From positions 2,113,501 through 2,177,500 of the forward strand of contig NZ_CP090095.1 in the NCBI RefSeq assembly GCF_021391675.1: a stretch of 64,000 nt of DNA, written 5' to 3'. The first letter of the stretch is position 1. The number at the start of each line of letters is the position of its first letter. Made by a program: the position numbers and the translations under genes. The DNA is from Neorhizobium galegae (GTDB lineage Bacteria > Pseudomonadota > Alphaproteobacteria > Rhizobiales > Rhizobiaceae). Positions 45,641-55,797 of the stretch are shown piece by piece. Under the pieces are notes generated by a model. That model ran no database searches, was not told the DNA's origin, and worked only from the letters and a program-made list of their open reading frames with translations.

Positions 45641-47215
45641 GTGACGTTATCCGAGGGTCCGGCGACCGTTCCGCTTCTGTCGGTTCGAGGTTTGACCAAG
45701 CTTTTCGGCAGCTTCGCGGCTTGCAACGCGATCGATTTGGATATCGCGCCCGGTGAAATTCACGCATTGCTCGGAGAAAACGGCGCCGGCAAGTCGACGC
45801 TCGTAAAAATGCTCTTCGGCGTGCTGCAACCGAGCGCCGGCCAGATCCTCTGGCAAGGCGCACCAGTGACGATCGCCTCGCCGGGCGAGGCCCGCCAGCT
45901 GGGTATCGGCATGGTCTTCCAGCATTTCTCGCTGTTCGAGGCACTGACTGTCGCGGAGAACATTGCGCTGTCGCTCGACCCGAAGATTTCGCTTGCCCGG
46001 ATTTCGGACGAGGCGGCGTCGCTTTCCAAGGCCTACGGCCTGCCGCTCGATCCCCAGGCGCATGTGGCGGACCTCTCCGTCGGCGAACGCCAGCGTATCG
46101 AGATCGTCCGGGCGCTGCTTCAGAATCCCAAGCTGATCATCCTCGACGAGCCGACGTCGGTCTTGACACCCCAGGAGGCCGACCGGCTGTTCGAGACGCT
46201 GTTCAAGCTGAAGGCCGAGGGGCGGTCGGTTCTTTATATCAGCCACAGGCTGGAGGAAGTGCGCCGCATCTGCGATCGCGCCACGGTCCTGCGCCACGGC
46301 AAGGTCACCGGCGCCTGCGATCCGAGCCAAGAAACACCGGCGTCGCTCGCCCGCATGATGGTCGGCTCCGACGTCGCCGAAGTCCACCGGGACAATGCAG
46401 CGGCACTCGGCGATATCCGCATCGAGGTCAGCAATCTTTCGGTTCCGGCGCGCACGCCTTTTGCGGTCTCGCTGAAGAACATCGCCATGAAGGTCCGCGC
46501 CGGAGAGGTGCTGGCAATCGCCGGTGTTGCGGGCAACGGCCAGGGTGAGCTCTTCGATGCGCTCTCGGGCGAATATCCGGTCGCCGAAGACGAGGCGATC
46601 CGCATCCGCGGCAAGGCGGTCGGCCGCACCGGCATCAACGGCCGCCGGCTGCTTGGCGCCGGCTTCGTGCCGGAAGAGCGCCACGGCCACGCCGCCGTCT
46701 CCGCCATGGCGCTTTCGGACAATCTCCTGCTCGCCCGCAGCCAGTCGGACAAGAAGGCCTTTCTGTCCGGCGGCGCCTTTTCCGTCATCCGCTTCGACGC
46801 GATCCGCTCCGCCACCCGCCGGATCTGCGAGGCGATGGATGTCCGCAAGAGCGGCGAGGATCCGCAGGCAGGCTCGCTCTCCGGCGGCAATCTCCAGAAA
46901 TTCATCGTCGGGCGCGAACTCGACCGGCAGCCTTCCGTGCTCGTCGTCAATCAGCCGACCTGGGGCGTCGATGCCGGGGCCGCAAGCCGCATCCGCCAGG
47001 CGCTGATCGATCTCGCCAGGTCCGGCTCGGCGGTCGTGGTGATCAGCCAGGATCTCGACGAGATTTTTGAAGTGGCGACGAATATCGCGGTCATCTGCGA
47101 AGGCCGTCTCTCCGAGGCCTATCCGGCCGGTACGCTGACGCTGGAACGCATCGGTCTGCTGATGGGCGGTATCCACGAAGGCCATTCCATTCCGGAGACG
47201 GCGCATGCGCATTGA
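45641..47215 (+). CDS. Nucleoside/BMP-type ABC importer ATPase (two domains)
   Basis: 524 residues from a GTG at 45641, preceded by GAGGGGG. Two ATPase modules are fused: the first has Walker A GENGAGKST, LSVGERQRIEIVRAL and Walker B LIILDEPTSVL; the second has GVAGNGQGELFDAL in place of a normal Walker A and LSGGNLQKFIVGREL as signature. The second site is degenerate, as in the sugar and nucleoside import ATPases. It heads the operon ATPase, two permeases, binding protein. Confidence 0.93.
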   Translation: MTLSEGPATVPLLSVRGLTKLFGSFAACNAIDLDIAPGEIHALLGENGAGKSTLVKMLFGVLQPSAGQILWQGAPVTIASPGEARQLGIGMVFQHFSLFEALTVAENIALSLDPKISLARISDEAASLSKAYGLPLDPQAHVADLSVGERQRIEIVRALLQNPKLIILDEPTSVLTPQEADRLFETLFKLKAEGRSVLYISHRLEEVRRICDRATVLRHGKVTGACDPSQETPASLARMMVGSDVAEVHRDNAAALGDIRIEVSNLSVPARTPFAVSLKNIAMKVRAGEVLAIAGVAGNGQGELFDALSGEYPVAEDEAIRIRGKAVGRTGINGRRLLGAGFVPEERHGHAAVSAMALSDNLLLARSQSDKKAFLSGGAFSVIRFDAIRSATRRICEAMDVRKSGEDPQAGSLSGGNLQKFIVGRELDRQPSVLVVNQPTWGVDAGAASRIRQALIDLARSGSAVVVISQDLDEIFEVATNIAVICEGRLSEAYPAGTLTLERIGLLMGGIHEGHSIPETAHAH

Positions 47216-48293
47216 GCTCCAGAAGCGCGCCCGCGTCTCGACGCTGTTCTCGGTCCTCTCGCCGCTGCTGGCGCTGGCGCTGACGCTGCTTTTCGGCGCC
47301 ATCATGTTCTGGATGCTCGGCAAGAACCCGGTCAGCGCGCTCTACAGCTTCTTTATCGAGCCGCTGCTGGAAGTCTGGTCGCTGCACGAACTGGCGATCA
47401 AGGCGGCGCCGCTGATCCTGATCGCGGTCGGCCTGTCGGTATGCTACCGGTCCAACAACTGGAATATCGGGGCCGAAGGCCAGTTCACGATCGGCGCCAT
47501 CACCGGCTCGATCCTGCCGGTTCTCTATCCCACTTGGCATTCGCCGATGATCCTGCCGCTGATGCTGATCCTCGGCATGCTCGGCGGCGCGCTTTATGCC
47601 GGCATACCGGCGCTGCTGAAAACCCGCTTCAACACCAATGAAATCCTGACCAGCCTGATGCTGGTCTATATCGCCCAGCTCTATCTCGACTGGCTGGTCC
47701 GCGGCCCCTGGCGCGACCCGCAGGGCAATAATTTCCCGATCACGAAGAGTTTCCAGATCGAGGCCGTCGTGCCGGAAATTCTTTCCTCGTCAGGCCGCGC
47801 CCATTGGGCGTTCGTCTTCGCGATCGTCGCGGCCGTGGCGCTTTGGTTCATGATGCGCTTCATGCTGAAGGGCTTCGAGGTGTCGGTGCTCGGTCAGTCG
47901 GAGCGGGCAGGGCGTTTTGCCGGCTTCTCCGCCCGCCGCATGGTATGGTTCTCGATGCTGCTGTCGGGCGCCCTTGCGGGTCTTGCAGGCATTTCGGAAG
48001 TCTCCGGCTCGATCGGCCACCTCCAGCCGGTCATCTCGCCGGGGTATGGCTTCACCGCGATCATCGTCGCCTTCCTCGGACGACTCAACCCGCTCGGCAT
48101 CATCGCCTCCGGCCTCGTTCTGGCTCTCACCTATCTCGGCGGCGAGGCGGCACAGCTTTCGATCGGCATTTCGGACAAGGTCAGCCGTGTCTTTCAAGGG
48201 TTGCTGCTCTTCTTCGTGCTCTCCTGCGATACGCTGATCCACTACAGGATCCGGCTGATCTTTGTGGCGAAAACGGCGGAGGTGAAGGCCTGA
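47205..48293 (+). CDS. Nucleoside-type ABC importer permease, first subunit
   Basis: 362 residues, about ten transmembrane helices, beginning after the ATPase with an 11-bp overlap. The family block is WNIGAEGQFTIGAITGSILPVLYP and FMLKGFEVSVLGQSERAGRFAGFS. It pairs with the next permease. Sequence type is that of BMP-linked nucleoside or purine import permeases. Its stop overlaps the next start by one base. Confidence 0.9.
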   Translation: MRIELQKRARVSTLFSVLSPLLALALTLLFGAIMFWMLGKNPVSALYSFFIEPLLEVWSLHELAIKAAPLILIAVGLSVCYRSNNWNIGAEGQFTIGAITGSILPVLYPTWHSPMILPLMLILGMLGGALYAGIPALLKTRFNTNEILTSLMLVYIAQLYLDWLVRGPWRDPQGNNFPITKSFQIEAVVPEILSSSGRAHWAFVFAIVAAVALWFMMRFMLKGFEVSVLGQSERAGRFAGFSARRMVWFSMLLSGALAGLAGISEVSGSIGHLQPVISPGYGFTAIIVAFLGRLNPLGIIASGLVLALTYLGGEAAQLSIGISDKVSRVFQGLLLFFVLSCDTLIHYRIRLIFVAKTAEVKA

Positions 48294-49219
48294 TGTTCGA
48301 GGCAATCCTTCTCACCGTCATCACCGCATCGACCCCGCTGGTTCTCGCAGCCCTCGGCGAACTGGTGACCGAGCGCTCCGGCGTGCTGAACCTCGGTGTC
48401 GAGGGCATGATGATCATGGGCGCGGCCTGCGCCTTCGTGGCCGCGCAACTGACGGGCTCCCCTTATATCGGCATCCTCGCCGGCATTTTGGGCGGCGGGA
48501 TCTTTTCGCTGCTCTTCGGTTTCCTGACGCTGACTCTCGTGGCCAACCAGGTCGCGACCGGCCTTGCGCTCACCATCCTCGGTCTCGGGCTTTCCGGGCA
48601 GATCGGCGAGGCCTTCGTCGGCCAGCCCGGCATCAAGCTGCAGCCGATCGTCTTTCCGTTCCTTTCGTACATCCCGTTTTTCGGTCGCGTCCTCTTTCGC
48701 CAGGACCTGATCTTCTACGTATCGATCGCGCTTGTCGTCGGCATCAACTGGTTCCTGTTCAGGAGCCGGACCGGATTGAAGCTGCGGGCGATCGGCGACA
48801 GCCATGCCTCCGCCCATGCGCTCGGCATCAACGTCATCCGCACGCGCTACCTGGCGGTCATGTTCGGGGGCGCCTGTGCCGGCCTTGCCGGCGCTCAGCT
48901 TTCGCTCGTCTACACGCCGCAATGGGTGGAGAACATGTCGGCCGGCCGTGGCTGGATCGCGCTCGCGCTCGTCGTGTTCGCCTCCTGGCGGCCATGGCGG
49001 ATTCTGGCCGGCGGGTACCTTTTCGGCGCCGTCGGGATCGGCCAGCTGCACGCGCAGATCGTGGCGCAGAACCTCGGCATCGTCATCCCGTCGCAGTTCC
49101 TGTCCGCACTTCCTTATGCGGCGACTATTGTCGTGCTGATCATCATTTCGCATAATCGTCGCACGACGCTCATCAATACGCCGGCCTCGCTCGGGAAACC
49201 CTTTGTCCCCGACCGCTGA
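48293..49219 (+). CDS. Nucleoside-type ABC importer permease, second subunit
   Basis: 308 residues from the ATG at 48293. Multiple transmembrane helices with the family segment GELVTERSGVLNLGVEGMMIMGAACAF and LRAIGDSHASAHALGINV. It forms the membrane channel together with the first permease. It lies 47 bp ahead of the binding-protein gene. Confidence 0.9.
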   Translation: MFEAILLTVITASTPLVLAALGELVTERSGVLNLGVEGMMIMGAACAFVAAQLTGSPYIGILAGILGGGIFSLLFGFLTLTLVANQVATGLALTILGLGLSGQIGEAFVGQPGIKLQPIVFPFLSYIPFFGRVLFRQDLIFYVSIALVVGINWFLFRSRTGLKLRAIGDSHASAHALGINVIRTRYLAVMFGGACAGLAGAQLSLVYTPQWVENMSAGRGWIALALVVFASWRPWRILAGGYLFGAVGIGQLHAQIVAQNLGIVIPSQFLSALPYAATIVVLIIISHNRRTTLINTPASLGKPFVPDR

Positions 49220-49266
49220 CCGCGGAACCAAAAACAAAACGTCTTCAAGCCAATAGAGGTTAGGAA

Positions 49267-50340
49267 ATGAAGAAACTGATTATCGCCCTTGCCGCATCGG
49301 CCGCCCTGATGGGCGGTTTTTCGACCGGCGCCGTTGCTCAGGAGAAGAAGAAGGTCTGTTTCATCTACGTCGGTTCGAAGACGGATGGCGGCTGGACCCA
49401 GGCGCATGATCTCGGTCGCCAGCAGCTCGACAAGGCACTCGGCGCCAAGGTCGAAACACCCTTCCTCGAAAACGTGCCGGAAGGCCCGGATGCAGAACGC
49501 GCCATCGAGCGCATGGCCCGCTCCGGCTGCTCGCTGGTCTTCACGACGTCCTTCGGCTTCATGGATGCCACCGTCAAGGTCGCCGCCAAATTCCCGGACA
49601 TCAAGTTCGAGCATGCGACCGGCTTCAAGGCTGGGCCGAACCTTGCGACCTACAATTCGCGCTTCTACGAGGGCCGCTATATCCAGGGCCAGATCGCCGC
49701 GAAGATGTCGAAGAAGGGCGTCGCCGGCTACATCGCCTCCTTCCCGATCCCGGAAGTGGTGATGGGCATCAACGCCTTCGAACTCGGCGCGAAGTCGATC
49801 AACCCGAACTTCAAGCTGAAGGTCGTCTGGGCCAATACCTGGTTCGACCCGGGCAAGGAAGCCGACGCCGCCAAGGCGCTGATCGACCAGGGCGTCGATA
49901 TCCTGACCCAGCACACCGACACGACCGCTCCGATGCAGGTCGCCTCCGAGCGCGGCATCCTCGCCTTCGGCCAGGCCTCCGACATGATTGCGGCGGGCCC
50001 GAAGACGCAGCTGACCGCGATCGTCGACACCTGGGGCAGCTATTACATCAAGCGCACCCAGGCTCTTCTTGACGGCACCTGGAAGTCCGAGCAGATCTGG
50101 GATGGCCTGAAGGACGGCATCCTGACCATGGCGCCCTATACCAACATGCCGGACGACGTGAAGGCGATGGCGGAAGAGACGGAAGCCAAGATCAAGTCGG
50201 GCGAACTGCATCCGTTCACCGGCCCGATCAACAAGCAGGACGGCACCGCGTGGCTCGCAGCCGGCGAAAAGGCGCAGGACGGCGTCCTGCTCGGCATGAA
50301 TTTCTACGTCGAAGGCGTGGACGACAAGCTGCCGAAGTAG
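49267..50340 (+). CDS. BMP-family (PnrA/Med-like) substrate-binding lipoprotein or periplasmic protein
   Basis: 357 residues with a Sec signal peptide (LIIALAASAALMGGFSTGAVAQ). The binding-protein fold of the BMP family is seen in VCFIYVGSKTDGGWTQAHDLGRQQL, LVFTTSFGFMDATVKVAAKFPDIKFEHATGFK, and DILTQHTDTTAPMQVASERG. These bind purine nucleosides such as guanosine and adenosine in related systems. It completes a four-gene nucleoside import operon; a terminator follows about 80 bp after its stop. Confidence 0.92.
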   Translation: MKKLIIALAASAALMGGFSTGAVAQEKKKVCFIYVGSKTDGGWTQAHDLGRQQLDKALGAKVETPFLENVPEGPDAERAIERMARSGCSLVFTTSFGFMDATVKVAAKFPDIKFEHATGFKAGPNLATYNSRFYEGRYIQGQIAAKMSKKGVAGYIASFPIPEVVMGINAFELGAKSINPNFKLKVVWANTWFDPGKEADAAKALIDQGVDILTQHTDTTAPMQVASERGILAFGQASDMIAAGPKTQLTAIVDTWGSYYIKRTQALLDGTWKSEQIWDGLKDGILTMAPYTNMPDDVKAMAEETEAKIKSGELHPFTGPINKQDGTAWLAAGEKAQDGVLLGMNFYVEGVDDKLPK

Positions 50341-50419
50341 GGAAAACGGCCGGAAGCGATCACGATATCGTTTCGAACGGCGCGCTCATCTCAGCGACCG
50401 GCAATGGTCGGCGCAATAA

Positions 50420-50445
50420 AAAGGGCGGTCCGTGGACCGCCCTTT
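50420..50445. terminator. Bidirectional hairpin terminator
   Basis: AAAGGGCGGTCC (50420-50431) and GGACCGCCCTTT (50434-50445) with a tiny loop. It lies between the BMP-binding protein (+) and the alcohol dehydrogenase (-), both of which run toward it. Confidence 0.7.
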
Positions 50446-50466
50446 CTGTTTCGGCCTTTTTGGCTG

Positions 50467-51513
50467 TCACGCAGCCAGCGAGGCCATGTCGATGACGAAG
50501 CGGTAGCGCACGTCGCTCTTGATGACGCGTTCGTAGGCTTCGTTGATATCCTGGATATTGATCTTCTCGATCTCGGACGTGATGCCGTGCTCGCCGCAGA
50601 AATCCAGCATTTCCTGGGTTTCCTTGATGGAGCCGATCATCGAGCCCGAAAGGCTCTTGCGGCCGCCGATGACCGAGAAGGCATGCACCGGGACCGCATG
50701 TTCCGGAACACCGACCAAGACCATCGAGCCGTCGAATTTCAGAAGGCCGAGATAGGCGTTCCAGTCGATCGTCGTGCCGACCGTGCAGATGATCAGGTCG
50801 AACGTGCCGGCGAGCTTGGTGAAGGTCTCGGCGTCGCTGGTGGCGTAATAGTCCTTGGCGCCGAGCCTCAGGCCGTCTTCCTTTTTCGACAGCGTCTGGC
50901 TGAGCACGGTGATGTCGGCTCCCATGGCCGCACCGAGCTTGACGCCCATGTGGCCGAGGCCGCCCATGCCGACGATTGCGACCTTCATGCCGGGGCCGGC
51001 CTTCCAGTGGCGCAGCGGCGAGTAGAGCGTGATACCGGCGCAAAGCAGCGGAGCGCCGGCGTCGAGCGGAATATTGTCCGGGAAGGAGAGGACATAACCT
51101 TCCTTGACGACGATCTGGTCCGAATAACCGCCATAGGTCGGCGTCGTGCCATCGGCCTCGACGTCGTTATAGGTCTGGATGAGGCCCGGCAGGAAATGTT
51201 CGTAGTCGAGATCGCGGGTGGCGCAGCCGACGCAGGAGTTCACGAAGCAGCCGACGCCGACGCGGTCGCCGACCTTGAACTTGGTGACGCCAGAGCCGAC
51301 GGCCGAAACGACGCCGGCCACTTCATGGCCCGGCACCATCGGAAAGCGGGAATTGCCCCATTCGTTGCGGGCCTGGTGGATGTCCGAGTGGCAGACGCCG
51401 CAATATTGTACGGCGATGACGACGTCGTCGGCATTCGGTTCGCGGCGCTCGAAGGTAAACGGCGTCAGAGGTTTCGACGCGTCGGTCGCGGCATAGCCTT
51501 TTGCAATAGCCAT
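50467..51513 (-). CDS. NAD(P)-dependent zinc alcohol dehydrogenase (YahK/CAD-like)
   Basis: 348 residues from the ATG at 51513, preceded by GGAG. The catalytic zinc ligands are in CGVCHSDIH and GHEVAGVV, and the cofactor-binding loop is [17 protein letters not shown]. The structural-zinc lobe differs from the usual four-Cys type: [14 protein letters not shown] retains only two cysteines. It probably reduces aldehydes. It is divergent from an AraC regulator that likely controls it. Confidence 0.92.
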   Translation of the reverse strand: MAIAKGYAATDASKPLTPFTFERREPNADDVVIAVQYCGVCHSDIHQARNEWGNSRFPMVPGHEVAGVVSAVGSGVTKFKVGDRVGVGCFVNSCVGCATRDLDYEHFLPGLIQTYNDVEADGTTPTYGGYSDQIVVKEGYVLSFPDNIPLDAGAPLLCAGITLYSPLRHWKAGPGMKVAIVGMGGLGHMGVKLGAAMGADITVLSQTLSKKEDGLRLGAKDYYATSDAETFTKLAGTFDLIICTVGTTIDWNAYLGLLKFDGSMVLVGVPEHAVPVHAFSVIGGRKSLSGSMIGSIKETQEMLDFCGEHGITSEIEKINIQDINEAYERVIKSDVRYRFVIDMASLAA

Positions 51514-51574
51514 GGGAGCTCCATTCATCTGTTGGGTTGGGAGGGAATTGGACGGGCGGACTATGCCCTCGGGC

Positions 51575-51622
51575 TTGACAACAGCGTTAGAGCGATCCTG
51601 CTAGCTTTTTGCACGATCCTGC
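51575..51622. promoter_or_regulatory. Promoter and AraC-type direct-repeat operator between adh and araC
   Basis: Two copies of CGATCCTGC occur at 51593-51601 and 51614-51622, 21 bp apart (two helical turns), as in AraC-type operators. A TTGACA (-35) at 51575-51580 with CTGCTA 17 bp downstream (51598-51603) gives a plus-strand promoter for araC that overlaps the first repeat. The repeats also lie just upstream of a TTGTCA on the adh strand. Confidence 0.5.
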
Positions 51623-51700
51623 AAAAGTGATCGTCCACCGGTTGGTTTCAGGCGCAAGTCGGCATAGGAAAAGCAGTCACTTGCTCATCCCGGAGGCTCC

Positions 51701-52603
51701 ATGACCTTGCCGTTCAATCCCTATGACGAGGCGGCCTCGATTGCCGCTCGCCACATTCAGAAGGATGGGGAAGTGTTCACGGCCATCGGAAACCTGATGC
51801 TCAGCCGGCGGTCGATCCCGACCGCGCCGCTCTATATGGACTACAGGCCGTGCGTCGGCCTGGTCCTGCAAGGCACCAAGAGCGTCAAGCTCGGGGATGA
51901 GACGATCGCATACGGCGTCGGCGATTATCTTCTCACCTCGATCGAATTGCCGGTGACGTCGCGGGTCACGGCCGCAAGCCCGAACATGCCGCACTTATGT
52001 TTCGCCCTCGCCATCGATCCGGACAGGCTTTCAGCGCTTCTGGAAAGGGTGGAGGTCCCGCGACCGAATTCCGACACCGATGCCATGCGCGGCATCGTCG
52101 TCAATGTCGCGCCTCCGGAATTGCTCGACGCCGCCACGCGGCTGCTTCGGCTCCTGGACCAGCCGGCGGATATCGTGGCCATGGCGCCGCTGATCGAGCA
52201 GGAAATCCTCTACCGCATCCTCTCCGGGCCGGATGGCCCGCGGCTTCTGCATATCGCGACATCGGAAAGCCGCAGCAACCGGATCGCCCGCGCTGTCGCC
52301 TGGCTGCGCGCGAATTTCCACCGGACGCTGAGGATCGAGGACCTGGCGGACCATGTAGGCATGAGCCCGTCTTCGCTGCATCACCATTTCAAGTCGGTGA
52401 CGGCGATGACGCCGGTGCAGTTCCAGAAGAAGCTGCGCCTGCATGAGGCGCGGCGGCTGATGCTGCTGGAAGGGCTCGATGTCGGCAGCGCCGGCCACCG
52501 CGTCGGATACCAGAGCCCGTCGCAGTTCAGCCGCGAATACAGCCGGCTCTACGGCGTGTCACCGCTGCGTGACGTAGATGCGATCCTTGCTGCTGCGGAA
52601 TAA
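51701..52603 (+). CDS. AraC-family transcriptional regulator
   Basis: 300 residues from the ATG at 51701 with CGGAGG upstream. An N-terminal AraC_N ligand/dimerisation domain (FTAIGNLMLSRRSIPTAPLYMDYRPCVGLVLQG) is followed by a double helix-turn-helix (IEDLADHVGMSPSSLHHHFKSVTAMTPVQFQKKLRL and SAGHRVGYQSPSQFSREYSRLYGVSP). Such regulators commonly sit next to and activate an oxidoreductase gene. Its divergent position and the shared 21-bp-spaced repeats support control of the adjacent dehydrogenase. Confidence 0.92.
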   Translation: MTLPFNPYDEAASIAARHIQKDGEVFTAIGNLMLSRRSIPTAPLYMDYRPCVGLVLQGTKSVKLGDETIAYGVGDYLLTSIELPVTSRVTAASPNMPHLCFALAIDPDRLSALLERVEVPRPNSDTDAMRGIVVNVAPPELLDAATRLLRLLDQPADIVAMAPLIEQEILYRILSGPDGPRLLHIATSESRSNRIARAVAWLRANFHRTLRIEDLADHVGMSPSSLHHHFKSVTAMTPVQFQKKLRLHEARRLMLLEGLDVGSAGHRVGYQSPSQFSREYSRLYGVSPLRDVDAILAAAE

Positions 52604-52625
52604 CGGCACCTGAAAGGCCTGACGA

Positions 52626-52988
52626 TCAACCGGGGAATTTCAGCGCCTTGTCGTTGCTGCACCGGGCGAGCTTGAGCTGCTTGAACGAATAGATCCTGGT
52701 GATCTGCCCGTCGCCGTCCGTATCGACCTTCATGCAGGCGCAGGCGTAACCGTAGCTGCCATTGGTGCGGACATAGTCGCGCTCGGAAATATCGGTGATC
52801 AGATCCATGCCTTCCGGTCCGTCCTCGCTTCTCTGGGTGCGGATCGTCCAGGTATCCTCGGCATCATCCAGCCACCAGTTGCCGGGGGTGGGGTTCTGGA
52901 TCCAGCCGCAGCGGTTTTCGGCCGCCTGTGCCAGAGCCGGAAGGAGGAGAAGAGCGAAGACGGCAAGAGCGCCGGATATTCGGGTCAT
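52626..52988 (-). CDS. DUF4087 secreted protein
   Basis: 120 residues from the ATG at 52988. Signal peptide (ISGALAVFALLLLPALAQAAE) then the DUF4087 mature part ENRCGWIQNPTPGNWWLDDAEDTWTIRTQ, ending with the YACACMKVDTDGDGQITRIYSFKQL block. It is predicted periplasmic or exported and its function is unknown. It is divergent from the TetR gene. Confidence 0.85.
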   Translation of the reverse strand: MTRISGALAVFALLLLPALAQAAENRCGWIQNPTPGNWWLDDAEDTWTIRTQRSEDGPEGMDLITDISERDYVRTNGSYGYACACMKVDTDGDGQITRIYSFKQLKLARCSNDKALKFPG

Positions 52989-53061
52989 GATTGATTCCCT
53001 CGACGAGACGGCGGCTACCATATCCGCTTTCACTGAAGGAAAAGTTGCCGTAAAAATAGAC

Positions 53062-53113
53062 TTGACGCCCATATCCGATGCTTTATACGAGCAGAACCGT
53101 ACCGTACGGTACG
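53062..53113 (+). promoter_or_regulatory. TetR promoter with palindromic operator in the leader
   Basis: TTGACG (53062-53067) and TATACG (53084-53089), 16 bp apart, are followed directly by the 16-bp palindrome CGTACCGTACGGTACG at 53098-53113. The operator covers the likely start of transcription and precedes the GTG at 53129, which argues for autorepression. Confidence 0.6.
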
Positions 53114-53128
53114 ATAGAGGATTTGATC

Positions 53129-54848
<1,720 letters not shown>

Positions 54849-54874
54849 GCCTCAAATATACAGCGAAATGAAAC

Positions 54875-54904
54875 AAGGCTCGGGCGAATTCCCGAGCCTT
54901 TTTT
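54875..54904 (+). terminator. Rho-independent terminator of ilvC
   Basis: AAGGCTCGGG (54875-54884) and CCCGAGCCTT (54891-54900) form a ten-base stem over CGAATT, then TTTT. Confidence 0.9.
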
Positions 54905-55154
54905 AACTGTTCTCGATTGAAGCATACTTTGGATTTTTGTAAGTTCTGCCAATCGCCTTACCGATTTTCAAAAAAAACCAGTAGGTCCTTTCTAAATAGT
55001 TCCTCCGCGATGGTGTAATATTCTCCGCGTCCAAGAAACTGTAGGTTTCTCGAAGTGGTAAAACAAGCGACCCGGTTATCGCCTCCACGGCGTCCGAGTA
55101 TGCATGTTTGCTGAGGCTTTTGTTTATATCCGCGATCTTTTGGCCGTTGGACAT
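54903..55154 (-). CDS. AT-rich hypothetical protein downstream of fucU-like gene
   Basis: 83 residues from the ATG at 55154. The product MSNGQKIADINKSLSKHAYSDAVEAITGS is not recognised as any family. The DNA is clearly lower in GC than surrounding genes, suggesting a recent gain. It starts 5 bp after the FucU-like stop and is probably co-transcribed. An extension to 55238 overlaps FucU and is not credible. Confidence 0.5.
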   Translation of the reverse strand: MSNGQKIADINKSLSKHAYSDAVEAITGSLVLPLRETYSFLDAENITPSRRNYLERTYWFFLKIGKAIGRTYKNPKYASIENS

Positions 55155-55159
55155 CGATA

Positions 55160-55612
55160 TCACGTTTCCGGGGGAATTACGCCCTTGGTGAGGAGGAAGC
55201 AGCCGTAGAAGCGGGTTTCCCCGGTTGCGATGACGCAATAGGCTTTCTTTGCCTCTTCGTAGAAGGCAAAACGCTCGATGCCGTACATCGGCGCCGATTT
55301 TCCTTCGACGGCATCGATCTCAGCCTGAACGTCCTGTTGAATGAGGGGAATTTCCTCAGGCTTCCCCATGACTTCCATCCGGCCGACGGAGGGCTGAAGA
55401 GGCGTGTCGAGAGGCAGTACGGATAGGATCGCGCGCATCGCCCGTGCCGCGGAGATGTTGTCCGTCCTCAGCAGCTTGCCGAGCACCGTCTGTCGGGCCA
55501 CCGCATCGGCTGGAAAATTGGTGTCGACGAGCGCTAACGTATCGCCGTGGCCCATGGAGTGCAGGGCATGAAGGACGTCGGCGTTCAATGTCGGATCGAT
55601 ATTCTTGAGCAT
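55160..55612 (-). CDS. FucU/RbsD-family mutarotase
   Basis: 150 residues from the ATG at 55612, with an excellent AGGAGG. FucU catalyses anomer exchange of L-fucose; RbsD does so for ribose. The family block is DPTLNADVLHALHSMGHGDTLALVDTNFPAD, with MEVMGKPEEIPLIQQDV and FYEEAKKAYCVIATGETRFYGCFLLTKGV further on. No fucose operon is present, so the in vivo sugar is uncertain. It is divergent from the aminotransferase across a large inverted repeat. Confidence 0.88.
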   Translation of the reverse strand: MLKNIDPTLNADVLHALHSMGHGDTLALVDTNFPADAVARQTVLGKLLRTDNISAARAMRAILSVLPLDTPLQPSVGRMEVMGKPEEIPLIQQDVQAEIDAVEGKSAPMYGIERFAFYEEAKKAYCVIATGETRFYGCFLLTKGVIPPET

Positions 55613-55713
55613 GTTTCCTCCTCAGGTGCTCTGCGTCGCTTCGTGCCGAACCTGTCTTTTCTTCAGTCTTCTGGCAAGCCTGTCCGGGTGGTGCTAAATA
55701 AATCGAAATCGGA

Positions 55714-55761
55714 AAAGACCGATAGGTCAGTCTTGCTGACCTATCGGTCTTTGTGTAAAGA
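55714..55761. promoter_or_regulatory. Composite inverted repeat and promoter between fucU-like and aminotransferase genes
   Basis: Arms of 17 bp pair perfectly (AAAGACCGATAGGTCAG at 55714-55730 and CTGACCTATCGGTCTTT at 55736-55752) across a 5-base spacer. Each arm contains GACC-N4-GGTC (55717-55728 and 55738-55749), 21 bp apart, like a TetR-type operator pair. TTGCTG (55733-55738) and TAAAGA (55756-55761), 17 bp apart, form a likely promoter for the aminotransferase. Confidence 0.55.
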
Positions 55762-55797
55762 TTGGGCATAGAAAATTGAAACAAGAGGAAACATCCC

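Noticed and set aside
45647..47323. 558-codon minus frame opposite the BMP-type ATPase
   Set aside because: The plus frame contains both Walker motifs and the ABC signature; the minus frame is a composition artefact.
55714..55752. Large inverted repeat as a simple terminator
   Set aside because: It lies between two divergent gene starts and overlaps a promoter-like pair, so an operator is more likely; a terminator would have no transcript to end here.
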